From the NCBI GenBank assembly GCA_040386075.1, contig JAZKGE010000032.1, positions 1-64,000 on the forward strand: 64,000 bases of DNA, in the 5' to 3' direction. The stretch comes from UBA4416 sp040386075. Lineage in GTDB: Bacteria; Bacteroidota; Bacteroidia; B-17B0; Aurantibacillaceae. Shown piece after piece: positions 7,702 to 17,323 of the stretch. Both the position numbers and the translations under genes were made by a program. Numbering within the stretch: the first letter of the stretch is position 1; each line of letters begins with the position of its first letter. Below the pieces are notes generated by a model. That model was not told the origin of the DNA, did no database searches, and saw nothing but the letters and a program-made list of their open reading frames with translations.

Positions 7702-10700
7702 CTAAACGCCTTTTGTTATTATTACCTTTTCAATTATTGATTTTTCGTTACTTTTCAGGCATACAAAGTAAACGCCCGCAGTATATTCCGATAAATCAAG
7801 TCTATCAGTAAAATTGGTGCTATAATAAACAATATTTCCCAGCATATTAACAACTTCTATCGACTGCAATGAATTTACATCTCCTTCAAACGACAAATAA
7901 ATAATACCTTCTGATGGATTAGGATAAATAATTAAAGCATCACTCTCCGGTTTCGTTTTACACGGAGCTACATCAATCATATCAAAGTATTTATAAGTTA
8001 AATCATAATCTGTTTCTTTTAGTCTGTAGTATGAAATTTGGGTACTCACGATAGGATCTGAAAAAGAATAATTGTTTAATGTATTAGAGTTACCGGCACC
8101 TTTAATTATTTGAATAAGCTCCCAATTAACAGCATCGCTGCTTCGCTCAATACTAAAATAGTCATTACCATTTTCTGAAGCAGTTCCCCATTCTAGCAAT
8201 ACATTATTCTGATCACATACCCCTTTGAAATAGACAAGCTCAATAGGTAATGAATTAAGTGTGGAGATCGTACCAATTGTAAATGGTCCGAAGGAGGAAA
8301 CGTTAGAACCAGAAAAAACAGTACCTGATGATGTGGTTCCGGTTGTTCCACCAGTACCCTGATCTTTCCATTGGGAGCCATTCCACTGTGCAACACGTAG
8401 ATCACTCAGGTTAGAAATTCCACAACTTCGTGTGTCCCAACTTAAATTTACAGCCACATTAGAAATGCCATTAGTTCGGTTCAACATCCAATACTCACAT
8501 GTTGATATGTGATCTAAACTAATATCTTTACTACTAGCGCTATATAAAGGATTGGGGTTTGCCTGGAAATATTCAGCTGTAAATTGATTTGTATTTACTG
8601 TTGGTGCCGATATTGCAATAGGCGCATATACAGCATTTTTTCCAACAGGGAACACAAATGCCTGGTTACCTGTTTTACAAACCGGCCCAGAAACAAAACT
8701 ATTATTAGATGCTCCGGTTGAAGTAGATAAATTATTGAGTAATAAGATATTTGAGGCAGATGATGCAACTGTTCCGTCAATAAAGTTAATATTACCTGCA
8801 ATAGTAACTGGCGCAGTTAATATAACTCCGGAACCGGTATTGTTAATTTCCAAATTGTAAAATGTCTCAATGTTTGTAGATATATCAAGCGCAATTGTTT
8901 GGGTATTTCCTCCATCAAAAACAACTTTTCCATTTTGTTGATTAAAGGAGATTAATGTAGCAGAGTTGTTATTGCTCCAATTACCCGCTACATTTATTTG
9001 GTAATTATTTGTAGCATTAACATCCAACCTGTTATTAGTACCATTTCTAATAGTAAAGTCGCCATTAACATCCAAATTACCGCCTAAAGAAATAAATCCT
9101 GAAAAGACAACATGGTTAAAAGACATCGTAGCAGTTGTGCCCTGCCCGTCGATAATAGAAGTTTTATAAAAATCGATCGTTGATGCATTAGTTATGGCAT
9201 CTACATTTCCGGATATGTAATTCCAGTTATGGTCGGTAGAAATAATATTAGAAAGTGTTAATGTGCCACCCGTTTTATTGATAGTAACCTGTGGTAATCG
9301 GCCGCCGCCTGCAACGCCGGATCCTGTGAGTGTTTGATTAGCCGTACCGTCAAATAGTAAAACAGCGTTCCCACCAACATTACCGGATGTATTGGTATTG
9401 GTAACCAACACATCGCCTTTGGCATTTATTGTTCCGGTATTTATCTGGTACCAGCTACTCCCGCCTGAAAAAGTGAGCAAGTGAGTCGATGTCCAAACAA
9501 CACCTGCTCCAATAGTAATTGTATTGAAGTTGCCGGTAACCACAAGGTCATAAAAACTCAAATTCTGTCCAGATAGTGTTGATGTTTTTAAAACATTAAC
9601 AGTTGAAGTACTGGTTGAAACCAAAGATGCTCCGGCAATTGTATTCCATGAGCTACCATTAAAATTAATAATTCCGCTAAAATTTAAAGTGCCCGTTGTT
9701 TTATTGATAAGGATGTTAGGCAAAGCACAAATATAGTTCAACCCTGATGCAGATGAGTTCACATTCTGGTTTCCGGAGCCATCAAATAAAAAAGTACCTG
9801 TCCCGCCGTTTACAGCTGATGTACTTGTGTTAACCAACGTAAGATCGCCTAAAATTTCCAACGTCCCTGTATTTACCTGGTAATAACTGCCTCCGTTAAT
9901 AATTACATTATTAGTAGCAGTAAGAGTGTATGAAGGACTCAAGGTAATTACCTGGCCATTGGCATAAATATGAACGGTATACAACGACAGGTTTTGTCCG
10001 GAAAATGTAACGGCGGAACTTATATTTACTGTAGAAGTTCCTGGGTTTACGAGCGAAGCGCCGTTGGTTGTTTTCCATGTGCTGCCATTAACATTGATCA
10101 CACCATTCAAATTAAGAGTTCCTGAAATTTTATCGATCTCCACATTTGGCAGACAGCAGGATCTTTCATTTATGCCAACTAAAATGGAACTGATACCCGA
10201 ATTAATATTCTGCGTACCGCTTCCGTTAAATAAAAACGTAGCGGATCCTCCATTAACTGAATTATTGGAAGAAGATGTCAGACTGAGGTCTCCTTTTATC
10301 TGCACAGTACCTGTGTTTATCGTACATGCAGCGCCGCCGCTAATCGTTACGTTGTTAAGCGACGTGATTGTGGTTCCGCCGGTAATAGTATATATGCCTC
10401 CGCTTGCAACAAATGTGAGATTATAAAATGATGTATTACCTGTTATGGTTTGTGTAGTTGAAAAAGCAACGATTCCGTTATTATGATTGAAAGCACCTGA
10501 AGTAAAAGTGTACCCGCTTGTTATAAGTAATGTTCCGCTTGTTGAATTAAATACACCTCCGTTCATAAAAAATGTACTATTTACGGATATATTCCCGTTA
10601 TTACCGGTAAATGTGCCTCCCGATTGGGAAAAACCTGATGTCCCTATTATACACGTCACCGCATTATTCATACTAATGGTTCCGGTATAAGCGGCATATA

Positions 10701-10944
10701 TAATAAACCCGTTTATGTTTATATTAGTATTCACGATGCAATTTGATACATTAGAGCCGTCAAATATTGCTATATCAGAAATTCCGGGGACTGAAAATCC
10801 TGATGCTCCGCCCGACACATCGGACCAATTGGCGGTGTTATTAAAATTGCCGGCGCCTATCCAGTACCTGTTGGCCGATTGAGCTTCATGAGGGTTAAGA
10901 AACAAAATAACTGTCAGGCAAACACACATAAAAACAGATTTCAT
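7702..10944 (-). CDS. T9SS type A exoprotein rich in beta-strand repeats
   Basis: 1080 residues from the chosen ATG (MKSVFMCVCLTVILFLNP...), which gives a clean signal peptide ending near EAQSA; in-frame ATGs at 10968 and 10977 and a TTG at 10986 are alternatives, but a good promoter match at 10984-11014 makes the longer forms unlikely. The body is Gly/Ser/Thr/Asn-rich. The motif FLFDGSGNQN appears three times about 140-150 residues apart, each followed by a strand block containing NKTxGTLNF, suggesting a repetitive beta-helix. Then comes a fibronectin-like module starting LPIELVYFKG that also occurs in the exoprotein ending at 30846, and a T9SS type A domain from IIYPNPSEG. Secreted, likely surface-attached; function unknown. 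Confidence 0.85.
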   Translation of the reverse strand: MKSVFMCVCLTVILFLNPHEAQSANRYWIGAGNFNNTANWSDVSGGASGFSVPGISDIAIFDGSNVSNCIVNTNININGFIIYAAYTGTISMNNAVTCIIGTSGFSQSGGTFTGNNGNISVNSTFFMNGGVFNSTSGTLLITSGYTFTSGAFNHNNGIVAFSTTQTITGNTSFYNLTFVASGGIYTITGGTTITSLNNVTISGGAACTINTGTVQIKGDLSLTSSSNNSVNGGSATFLFNGSGTQNINSGISSILVGINERSCCLPNVEIDKISGTLNLNGVINVNGSTWKTTNGASLVNPGTSTVNISSAVTFSGQNLSLYTVHIYANGQVITLSPSYTLTATNNVIINGGSYYQVNTGTLEILGDLTLVNTSTSAVNGGTGTFLFDGSGNQNVNSSASGLNYICALPNILINKTTGTLNFSGIINFNGSSWNTIAGASLVSTSTSTVNVLKTSTLSGQNLSFYDLVVTGNFNTITIGAGVVWTSTHLLTFSGGSSWYQINTGTINAKGDVLVTNTNTSGNVGGNAVLLFDGTANQTLTGSGVAGGGRLPQVTINKTGGTLTLSNIISTDHNWNYISGNVDAITNASTIDFYKTSIIDGQGTTATMSFNHVVFSGFISLGGNLDVNGDFTIRNGTNNRLDVNATNNYQINVAGNWSNNNSATLISFNQQNGKVVFDGGNTQTIALDISTNIETFYNLEINNTGSGVILTAPVTIAGNINFIDGTVASSASNILLLNNLSTSTGASNNSFVSGPVCKTGNQAFVFPVGKNAVYAPIAISAPTVNTNQFTAEYFQANPNPLYSASSKDISLDHISTCEYWMLNRTNGISNVAVNLSWDTRSCGISNLSDLRVAQWNGSQWKDQGTGGTTGTTSSGTVFSGSNVSSFGPFTIGTISTLNSLPIELVYFKGVCDQNNVLLEWGTASENGNDYFSIERSSDAVNWELIQIIKGAGNSNTLNNYSFSDPIVSTQISYYRLKETDYDLTYKYFDMIDVAPCKTKPESDALIIYPNPSEGIIYLSFEGDVNSLQSIEVVNMLGNIVYYSTNFTDRLDLSEYTAGVYFVCLKSNEKSIIEKVIITKGV

Positions 10945-10983
10945 ACTCACATTATTATAGTTATTCATTACATACATTTTATA

Positions 10984-11014
10984 CAAATGTAAAAAGCATG
11001 TAAGCCATTATAAA
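10984..11014 (-). promoter_or_regulatory. Candidate promoter of the beta-strand-repeat exoprotein
   Basis: Read on the minus strand: TTTA (11014-11011), 19 bases, TACATTTG (10991-10984). This is one mismatch from the Bacteroidetes TTTG-N19-TAnnTTTG promoter. Transcription would start near 10979, giving a leader of about 35 bases to the ATG at 10944. Confidence 0.5.
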
Positions 11015-11103
11015 TAGTTGATAGGATGATAAGTTTGTAAGCAAAACAATGACATGTATGAGAAGTAGGAAATTATTTTTCTATCTTGTAGTACAAACAA
11101 TGA

Positions 11104-11148
11104 CAGGCAGCAAAAATAGTTTATCTATTTTTGTTATCAATTTGCCTG
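11104..11148 (+). other. Nested inverted repeat upstream of the seven-PAS kinase
   Basis: Outer arms CAGGCA (11104-11109) and TGCCTG (11143-11148) enclose a perfect inner stem CAAAAATAG (11111-11119) / CTATTTTTG (11125-11133). It ends about 145 bases before the kinase start. It could be an RNA structure in a long leader or a protein-binding dyad; it matches no riboswitch class I know. Confidence 0.45.
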
Positions 11149-11294
11149 CGCTATTTAAAGGCTGCTTTGTAAGCGACCCTGGTTCTATAAAACTTGCAAT
11201 GGTTCGCCCCCTGAAAATAACCGAACAAGTTTTTTGTAGCTACAGTAAATTATGTACTGCATATAACTAATTAATTAAATAAACACATTGTTAC

Positions 11295-14200
11295 ATGGAA
11301 AGTAAGGCCGTATTCGAATCAATTGTTAATTCATCACATGATGCTATCCTTTGTAAAACACTGGATGGAAAAATCATCAGTTGGAATCCTGCCGCAAAGA
11401 TCATTTTTGATTATGATGCCGAAGAAGTGCTTGACAAACATATCTCCATACTTATTCCTCCACATCTGCACGGCGAAGAAATACTGATCCTGGAAAGGAT
11501 CAGTGCAGGAGAACATATTAAGCATTATGAAACCGAACGTATCCGAAAGGATGGCACCAGTGTATATGTCTCCTTAACCATATCTCCTCTTAAAGATCCT
11601 TCAGGAAATGTGATCGGAGCCTCGAAGATTATCAGGGATATCAGTGAAAAAAAAGCAAGTGAACAAAACATTAACAATTTTGTAAAAGAAATTTCCGATT
11701 ATAAATTCGCACTCGATCAATCCGCTATTGTTGCTATTACTGATCAAAAAGGGATCATACAACATGTGAATGATAATTTCTGCAGGATCTCGAAATACAG
11801 TAGAGAAGAACTGATTGGCAGGGATCACCGTATCATTAACTCCGGCCACCATCCCAAAGCATTTATCAAATCATTATGGGAAACGATAGCCGGTGGAAAG
11901 GTATGGAAGGGAGAATTGAAGAATAAAGCAAAAGACGGTACTATTTACTGGGTAGACACTACTATTGTTCCATTATTGAATGCGCTTGGCAAACCTTATC
12001 AGTACCTGGCCATTCGATCAGATATTACCGACCGGAAACTAACTGAAGAGCAATTAGTAAATTTTGTAAAGGAAGTTTCTGATTATAAATTCGCACTTGA
12101 TGAATCCGCTATTGTTGCCATTACCGATCAAAAAGGGATCATACAACATGTGAATGATAATTTCTGCAGGATCTCGAAATACGGCAGGGAAGAGCTGATT
12201 GGCCAGGATCACCGTATCATTAACTCCGGCCACCATCCCAAAGCATTTATCAAATCATTGTGGGAAACGATTACTGGTGGAAAGGTATGGAAGGGAGAAT
12301 TGAAGAATAAAGCGAAAGACGGCACCATTTATTGGGTAGATACGACGATCGTTCCGTTTGTCAATGAACTGGGTAAACCCTATAAGTACCTGGCTATCCG
12401 TTCAGATATTACTAACCGTAAATTAACAGAGGAACAATTAGTAAAAAATGAAGAGAAGTTTCGATATACCTTAGACCATATGCTGGAGGGAGTACAGATC
12501 CACGATTTTGACTGGCGATATACATATGTAAACGAAGCACTTGTAAAAGACAGTCATTACCAAAAGGAAGAATTGCTGGGGCATACCTTAATGGATAAAT
12601 ATCCTGGTATTGAAAAAAGCGATCTTTTCAAAGTATTGGACAGATGTATGAAAGAAAGAGTCAGTAAACAATTCGAAACAAAATTTACTTTTCCAAATGG
12701 AACCGTAACAGATTTTGAACTAAGTATACAACCGGTTCCCGAGGGCTTATTTATTTTATCAATAAACATTACCCAGCGTAAGCAGGCAGAAGAAAAACAA
12801 AAAGCAAGTGAGGTGTATTATCATTCCGTGATTAAACAAGCAAACGATATGATCTACATCGTTGACGGTTCCGACAAATCGCGAATCATTGACATGAACC
12901 AAAGTGGTTGCGAACTGCTTGGATACAGTAAAGAAGAAATAGTACAACTCACCACTTATGATATCATCTTTGAAGATGATTACCCGAGCAGCGCTTCCCG
13001 AATTGAGGAGCTGAGAACAGGTAAGGCTATAAGACTCGAGCGAAGGCTTAAAAGAAAAAACGGAGAGGCCATACAGATAGAAGCATCTGCTAAAAAACTG
13101 GACGATGGAAAGATCATGGTTGTTGCCAGGGATATTTCTGAAAGAAAAAAAGCAGAAGAACGATTAGCGGCTAGTGAAAAACGTTTTCGCACGTTGGTTG
13201 AAAATAATTTTGATATGATCTCACTTCTCGATGACAAACTCAAAGCAGTTTATCGAAGTCCTTCAGCAACCAGAATTATGGGCTGGACGGACGAAGAGTA
13301 TGATAGTTTAGATGGCATATTAAATACACATCCCGAAGACATAGAATATTCGTTAAGTATTATTCGAACTGCTAAGGAAAATCCCTCGAAACCTATCCCC
13401 GTACGCTTAAGAAGACAGCATAAAAACGGCTATTATATTTGGCTGGAAGGTACGATCACCAATTTGTTACATGATGAACAGATAAAATCGTATGTAACAA
13501 ATTTCAGGGATATCACGGAACAAAAAAATGCTGAAGAAAAACTAAAACTCAGCGAAGCCTATTATCGATCCATCATTGAGCAGGCCAATGATATGATCTA
13601 TATTACGGATGGCACTGCTATGGGAAAACTGATAGATATTAACCCGAGCTGCTGTGCAATGCTGGGATATACGAAGGAAGAGTTCCTGAAATTAAAATTA
13701 ACCGATCTTCTTTTTGAAGAAGATCTGAAGGAAAGTCCCCTCCGGAAACATGAAATAAAATCAGGAGAAACGACCAGGAATGAAAGACGACTGAAGCGCA
13801 AAGACGGTAAAGCTATTGAAACCGAATCAAGTTGCAAAATGTTGGACGATGGTAATTTTATAGTGTTTGCACATGACATAACGGAACGAAAAAAAAATGA
13901 ACAAGAAATCACTGCTTTAAATGAGAACTTAGAATTGCGGGTAAAAGAGCGCACCCAGGAGCTGGAAGCATTTTCTTACTCTGTATCACACGATTTACGG
14001 GCGCCGTTAAGAGCAGTGAACGGTTATGCACAAATGTTGAGAGAAGATTACGGAGCATCCTTCGACGGGGAAGCTAACCGTATCATTGAGAATATTAAAT
14101 CCAATGCCACCAAAATGGGACAACTCATTGATGACCTGTTGGCCTTTTCGAGATTAGGAAGAAAAGAAATTCAAAAGAGAGACATCGACCTGAACGAGTT

Positions 14201-14621
14201 ACTGGAAGCGATCGTTATTGATATCAATAAAACAACACATCACAAGGCCGCCATACAGTTTAAATCGTTACACAAAGTAAAAGCAGATTACGGATTACTT
14301 TATCAGGCCATGTTTAACCTGGTTTCAAATAGCATTAAATACTCGTCCAAAAAAGAACATCCCGCGATAGATATCAGTTCAAAAGAAGAAGATGGTAAAA
14401 TTACAATTTCTATCAAAGACAACGGCGCTGGTTTCGACATGAGGTATGCCGACAAATTATTTGGTGTATTTCAACGCCTGCATTCACAGGAAGAATTTGA
14501 TGGCACAGGTGTTGGCCTGGCCATTGTACAAAGGGTGATTGCTAAACACAACGGAAAAGTATGGGCAGAAGGAAAAGTAAACCAGGGAGCCACATTTTAC
14601 ATATCATTAAACAATAACTAA
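11295..14621 (+). CDS. Sensor histidine kinase with seven PAS domains
   Basis: 1108 residues, no membrane segment, so a cytoplasmic sensor. Seven PAS/PAC units lie at about 1-120, 130-248, 257-376, 384-497, 505-620, 628-747 and 754-867, most ending in a DITxRK-like linker. A coiled coil (LNENLELRVKERTQELEAF) leads to the HisKA domain with phospho-acceptor His899 in SVSHDLRAPLR, and a HATPase domain with N box around Asn1008/Asn1012, DNGAGF (1042-1047) and GTGVGLAIV. PAS2 and PAS3 are near-copies from a DNA duplication. The stop is three bases before the single-domain regulator gene, its likely phosphorylation partner. Ligands or cofactors of the PAS domains are not evident; no phytochrome GAF/PHY part is present. 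Confidence 0.93.
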   Translation: MESKAVFESIVNSSHDAILCKTLDGKIISWNPAAKIIFDYDAEEVLDKHISILIPPHLHGEEILILERISAGEHIKHYETERIRKDGTSVYVSLTISPLKDPSGNVIGASKIIRDISEKKASEQNINNFVKEISDYKFALDQSAIVAITDQKGIIQHVNDNFCRISKYSREELIGRDHRIINSGHHPKAFIKSLWETIAGGKVWKGELKNKAKDGTIYWVDTTIVPLLNALGKPYQYLAIRSDITDRKLTEEQLVNFVKEVSDYKFALDESAIVAITDQKGIIQHVNDNFCRISKYGREELIGQDHRIINSGHHPKAFIKSLWETITGGKVWKGELKNKAKDGTIYWVDTTIVPFVNELGKPYKYLAIRSDITNRKLTEEQLVKNEEKFRYTLDHMLEGVQIHDFDWRYTYVNEALVKDSHYQKEELLGHTLMDKYPGIEKSDLFKVLDRCMKERVSKQFETKFTFPNGTVTDFELSIQPVPEGLFILSINITQRKQAEEKQKASEVYYHSVIKQANDMIYIVDGSDKSRIIDMNQSGCELLGYSKEEIVQLTTYDIIFEDDYPSSASRIEELRTGKAIRLERRLKRKNGEAIQIEASAKKLDDGKIMVVARDISERKKAEERLAASEKRFRTLVENNFDMISLLDDKLKAVYRSPSATRIMGWTDEEYDSLDGILNTHPEDIEYSLSIIRTAKENPSKPIPVRLRRQHKNGYYIWLEGTITNLLHDEQIKSYVTNFRDITEQKNAEEKLKLSEAYYRSIIEQANDMIYITDGTAMGKLIDINPSCCAMLGYTKEEFLKLKLTDLLFEEDLKESPLRKHEIKSGETTRNERRLKRKDGKAIETESSCKMLDDGNFIVFAHDITERKKNEQEITALNENLELRVKERTQELEAFSYSVSHDLRAPLRAVNGYAQMLREDYGASFDGEANRIIENIKSNATKMGQLIDDLLAFSRLGRKEIQKRDIDLNELLEAIVIDINKTTHHKAAIQFKSLHKVKADYGLLYQAMFNLVSNSIKYSSKKEHPAIDISSKEEDGKITISIKDNGAGFDMRYADKLFGVFQRLHSQEEFDGTGVGLAIVQRVIAKHNGKVWAEGKVNQGATFYISLNNN
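11665..12432 (+). repeat. 384-bp tandem duplication encoding PAS2 and PAS3
   Basis: The block around GGGATCATACAACATGTGAA at 11751 recurs at 12135, exactly 384 bp (128 codons) downstream, with long identical stretches on both sides. Boundaries are approximate. The copies differ at scattered, often silent positions, so the duplication is recent but not brand new. Confidence 0.85.
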
Positions 14622-14624
14622 ACT

Positions 14625-15062
14625 ATGAAATACGAAACCGACATCCTCTTAATTGAAGACAGTGCGCACGATGCTGAATTAACCATACGTGCCCTCAAAA
14701 AAAGCAACCTGGTTAATACACTGGTACATTTAAAAAATGGCGCCGAAGCACTTGATTACATTTTTGCAGAAGGCGAGTTTTCTGATCGCGAAATCTCGAA
14801 CGTGCCTAAAGTGATATTGCTGGATCTGAAAATGCCTAAACTGGGTGGTATTGAAGTATTGAAAAGGTTAAAGAGCGACGAACGCACAAAAAAAATTCCT
14901 GTCATTGTTCTCACCTCCTCTAAAGAAGATCCGGATATCCAGATCTGTTATGGTCTGGGTGCCAACAGCTATGTGGTAAAACCGGTTGAATTTGACGACT
15001 TTGTAAAAGCTGTGAGTAATTTAGGCTTGTACTGGATGATTCTTAATCAACCACCAGTTTAA
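14625..15062 (+). CDS. Single-domain response regulator (REC only)
   Basis: 145 residues with one receiver domain and no output domain. Acidic pocket Glu11/Asp12, phospho-acceptor Asp67 in VILLDLKMPK, Thr97 and Lys119 (VVKPVEF) are all present. The insert around residues 48-60 and the shape of the domain resemble Rcp1-type regulators that pair with PAS or phytochrome kinases. It starts three bases after the kinase stop and is followed five bases later by another kinase that itself begins with a receiver domain, so it may shuttle phosphate between the two or act on a target by protein contact. Confidence 0.93.
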   Translation: MKYETDILLIEDSAHDAELTIRALKKSNLVNTLVHLKNGAEALDYIFAEGEFSDREISNVPKVILLDLKMPKLGGIEVLKRLKSDERTKKIPVIVLTSSKEDPDIQICYGLGANSYVVKPVEFDDFVKAVSNLGLYWMILNQPPV

Positions 15063-15067
15063 CATAT

Positions 15068-17323
15068 ATGGATATTTCCGTTCGCAAAATAAAAATATTG
15101 CATTTGGAAGATCTTCCAACAGATGCTGAACTGGTGGAAAGAGCCTTGAAACAAGCTGCCCTGCCATTTGAAAAAATAGTGGTTGACAATAAAGCCGATT
15201 TTGAAAATGCACTCGAGACATTTTCTCCCGATATCGTTTTATCAGATCATTCGCTCCCTTCCTTTAATTCCATTGAAGCTTTGCACATCGTGAAGGAAAA
15301 ACAACTGCACATTCCTTTCATCCTCATCACAGCCGCCATGACCGATGAATTTGCAGTGGAAATCATGAGAGAAGGAGCAGATGATTATATCATCAAGGAT
15401 CGTTTACACAGAGTACCAACAGCAGTACTGAATTGCCTTGAGAAATTCAGGCTTGAAAAGGAAAAGCAGATTTTCCTGGATAAAATTGTTCAAAATGAAA
15501 TTCGTTTCCGTGCACTTATAGAAAAGAGTACTGATATGAAAATGCTATCTACGATTGATGGGATCTTTATATATGGCAGTCCTTCCGTTGAGAAAACCTT
15601 CGGCTATACGTCGAAAGAATTTTTACTAAAACCGGCGGCAGAGTTTTTTCATCCGGATGATATCAAGGAATTTCTGTCAAGGCGAGCTGTGATTGTAAAA
15701 CAACCCGGCGAATCGATAGAATTTGAATACCGTCTTCGCCACAAAAGGGGCCACTGGCTTTGGTGCGAAGGAACCTTAACAAATTTTCTTTACGAGCCAG
15801 GCATCAATGCCTTTGTTTCAAATTTCAGGGATATTTCCGGAAAGAAAGAAGCAGAAGAAATCCGAGAATTTGACAAAAACAATTTAAATGCTCTGATAAA
15901 CAATACCCGCGATCTGATGTGGAGTGTAGATACCAGCTTTAATTTAATTACTTCAAATAAGCCGTTTAATGAAATGGCCAAACAAAACTTTGGAAAGGTG
16001 ATCGAAAAAGGTGAGAACGTACTTGATACTGCCCAGACTCCTGAAATGAAAGCCAATTTCATGCAGTTATACAAACGGGCATTTACAGGCGAATCATTTA
16101 CCAGGATTGAGCGCTTTGATTTTCCAGTAAGATTCTGGGCGGAGATCTCTTACCACCCAATCGTCAATAATGGCATAATTGTGGGCACTGCGTGCCAATC
16201 AAGAGACATTACCGAAAGAAAGAAAACGGAACACCTGCTTAAAAAAAGTGAAGCGTTTAACCGTGGCGTTTTAAACTCCTTAAGTTCTCACATCGCCGTT
16301 TTAGATTTTCACGGAAATATTATAGCTGTAAATGATTCCTGGAATAGATTTGCTTTAGAGAACGGTAGCAACTTAGCAGGTTCTGGTGTTGGTTCCAATT
16401 ATTTTGATGTTTGTGAGAGAGCGATTTCATCCAATGCAGAACTGGCAGAGGAAGCATACAAAGGAATAAAAGATGTAATGGATGAAACAATAAAAGACTT
16501 TTACCTCGAATATCCATGTCATTCAAATGACGAGCAACGGTGGTATGGTATGCGCGTGATAAAATTCGACGGCAAGGAACCAATGATCGTTGTGTCACAT
16601 CATAATATTTCCGAAAGGAAAAAAGCGGAACAAGAAGTCATTGAAAAAAACTTACAATTAAAAAATTTGCTACACATTGCTCAAACTATCCGTGAAGAAG
16701 AGCGAACCAATGTAGCGCGTGAAATTCATGATGAGCTGGGCCAGCAACTTACGGCCCTTAAAATGGATATTGACTGGATCCTGCATAAACAAACTAATCC
16801 AGACACCAAAGTTGTTGGGAAACTGAATGATATGTTGAAGATGAATGATGGCATTATTAATACAGTGAGACGGATCTCTTCTGATTTAAGACCTGCTATT
16901 ATTGATGATATTGGTTTGGTGGCCACCATTGAGTGGAAGTGCACAGATTTTGAAACTAAAACAGGTATTCCCTGCAGCTTCATTTCAGATGTGACGGAGC
17001 GCAAATACAGCAAGGATTTTAGCATTCACTTGTACAGAATACTACAGGAAACACTCACCAACATTAGCCGGCATGCCGAAGCGAGTTTAGTAAATATTTC
17101 TTTAACTGAAAATGATCGTAGAGAATTGATCCTCGACATACAGGACAATGGGAAAGGAATAACTCTGGAAAACCTATCTAACAGAAAAAGACTTGGTATT
17201 TTGGGAATGAAAGAGAGAGCCGGGTTGTTAAAAGGAGAATTAACCATTACCGGTGATGAGAATAAAGGAACACATGTTAAATTAATATTATCCCTTGAAA
17301 ATGAACGTACTGATAGCCGATGA
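15068..17323 (+). CDS. REC-PAS-PAS-PAS histidine kinase, HisKA_3 (NarX-like) type
   Basis: 751 residues, soluble. An N-terminal receiver domain (1-125) has phospho-acceptor Asp60 in IVLSDHSLP and Lys110. Three PAS units follow (about 142-260, 268-385, 395-517). A short coiled coil leads to the dimerisation/phospho-acceptor motif REIHDELGQQLTALK with His554, then a HATPase with DNGKGI and LGILGMKERA, the layout of NarX/DegS kinases. Its second PAS is closely similar to PAS1 of the phosphatase gene at 18991 (NNLNALINNT...DLMWS). The gene overlaps the LuxR-type regulator gene by 23 bases, so the two are translationally coupled partners. Confidence 0.93.
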   Translation: MDISVRKIKILHLEDLPTDAELVERALKQAALPFEKIVVDNKADFENALETFSPDIVLSDHSLPSFNSIEALHIVKEKQLHIPFILITAAMTDEFAVEIMREGADDYIIKDRLHRVPTAVLNCLEKFRLEKEKQIFLDKIVQNEIRFRALIEKSTDMKMLSTIDGIFIYGSPSVEKTFGYTSKEFLLKPAAEFFHPDDIKEFLSRRAVIVKQPGESIEFEYRLRHKRGHWLWCEGTLTNFLYEPGINAFVSNFRDISGKKEAEEIREFDKNNLNALINNTRDLMWSVDTSFNLITSNKPFNEMAKQNFGKVIEKGENVLDTAQTPEMKANFMQLYKRAFTGESFTRIERFDFPVRFWAEISYHPIVNNGIIVGTACQSRDITERKKTEHLLKKSEAFNRGVLNSLSSHIAVLDFHGNIIAVNDSWNRFALENGSNLAGSGVGSNYFDVCERAISSNAELAEEAYKGIKDVMDETIKDFYLEYPCHSNDEQRWYGMRVIKFDGKEPMIVVSHHNISERKKAEQEVIEKNLQLKNLLHIAQTIREEERTNVAREIHDELGQQLTALKMDIDWILHKQTNPDTKVVGKLNDMLKMNDGIINTVRRISSDLRPAIIDDIGLVATIEWKCTDFETKTGIPCSFISDVTERKYSKDFSIHLYRILQETLTNISRHAEASLVNISLTENDRRELILDIQDNGKGITLENLSNRKRLGILGMKERAGLLKGELTITGDENKGTHVKLILSLENERTDSR

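Larger units (their letters stand above)
10945..11294. other. 350-bp divergent intergenic region
   Basis: It separates the exoprotein gene (-) from the seven-PAS kinase gene (+). It contains the exoprotein promoter (10984-11014), two TAnnTTTG matches on the plus strand (11030-11037 and 11126-11133, neither with a good -33 box), and a two-part inverted repeat at 11104-11148. A 73-codon frame at 11049-11270 has no coding features. Confidence 0.6.

Noticed and set aside
7702..10944. Long plus-strand frames opposite this gene (for example 10064-10426)
   Set aside because: Proline/valine-rich mirror of Gly/Ser/Thr-rich coding sequence on the minus strand; no independent signals.
11049..11270. 73-codon plus-strand frame between the exoprotein and kinase genes
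   Set aside because: Mixed cysteine/aromatic composition without family motif, overlaps hairpins and promoter-like sites, and reads like non-coding AT-rich DNA.
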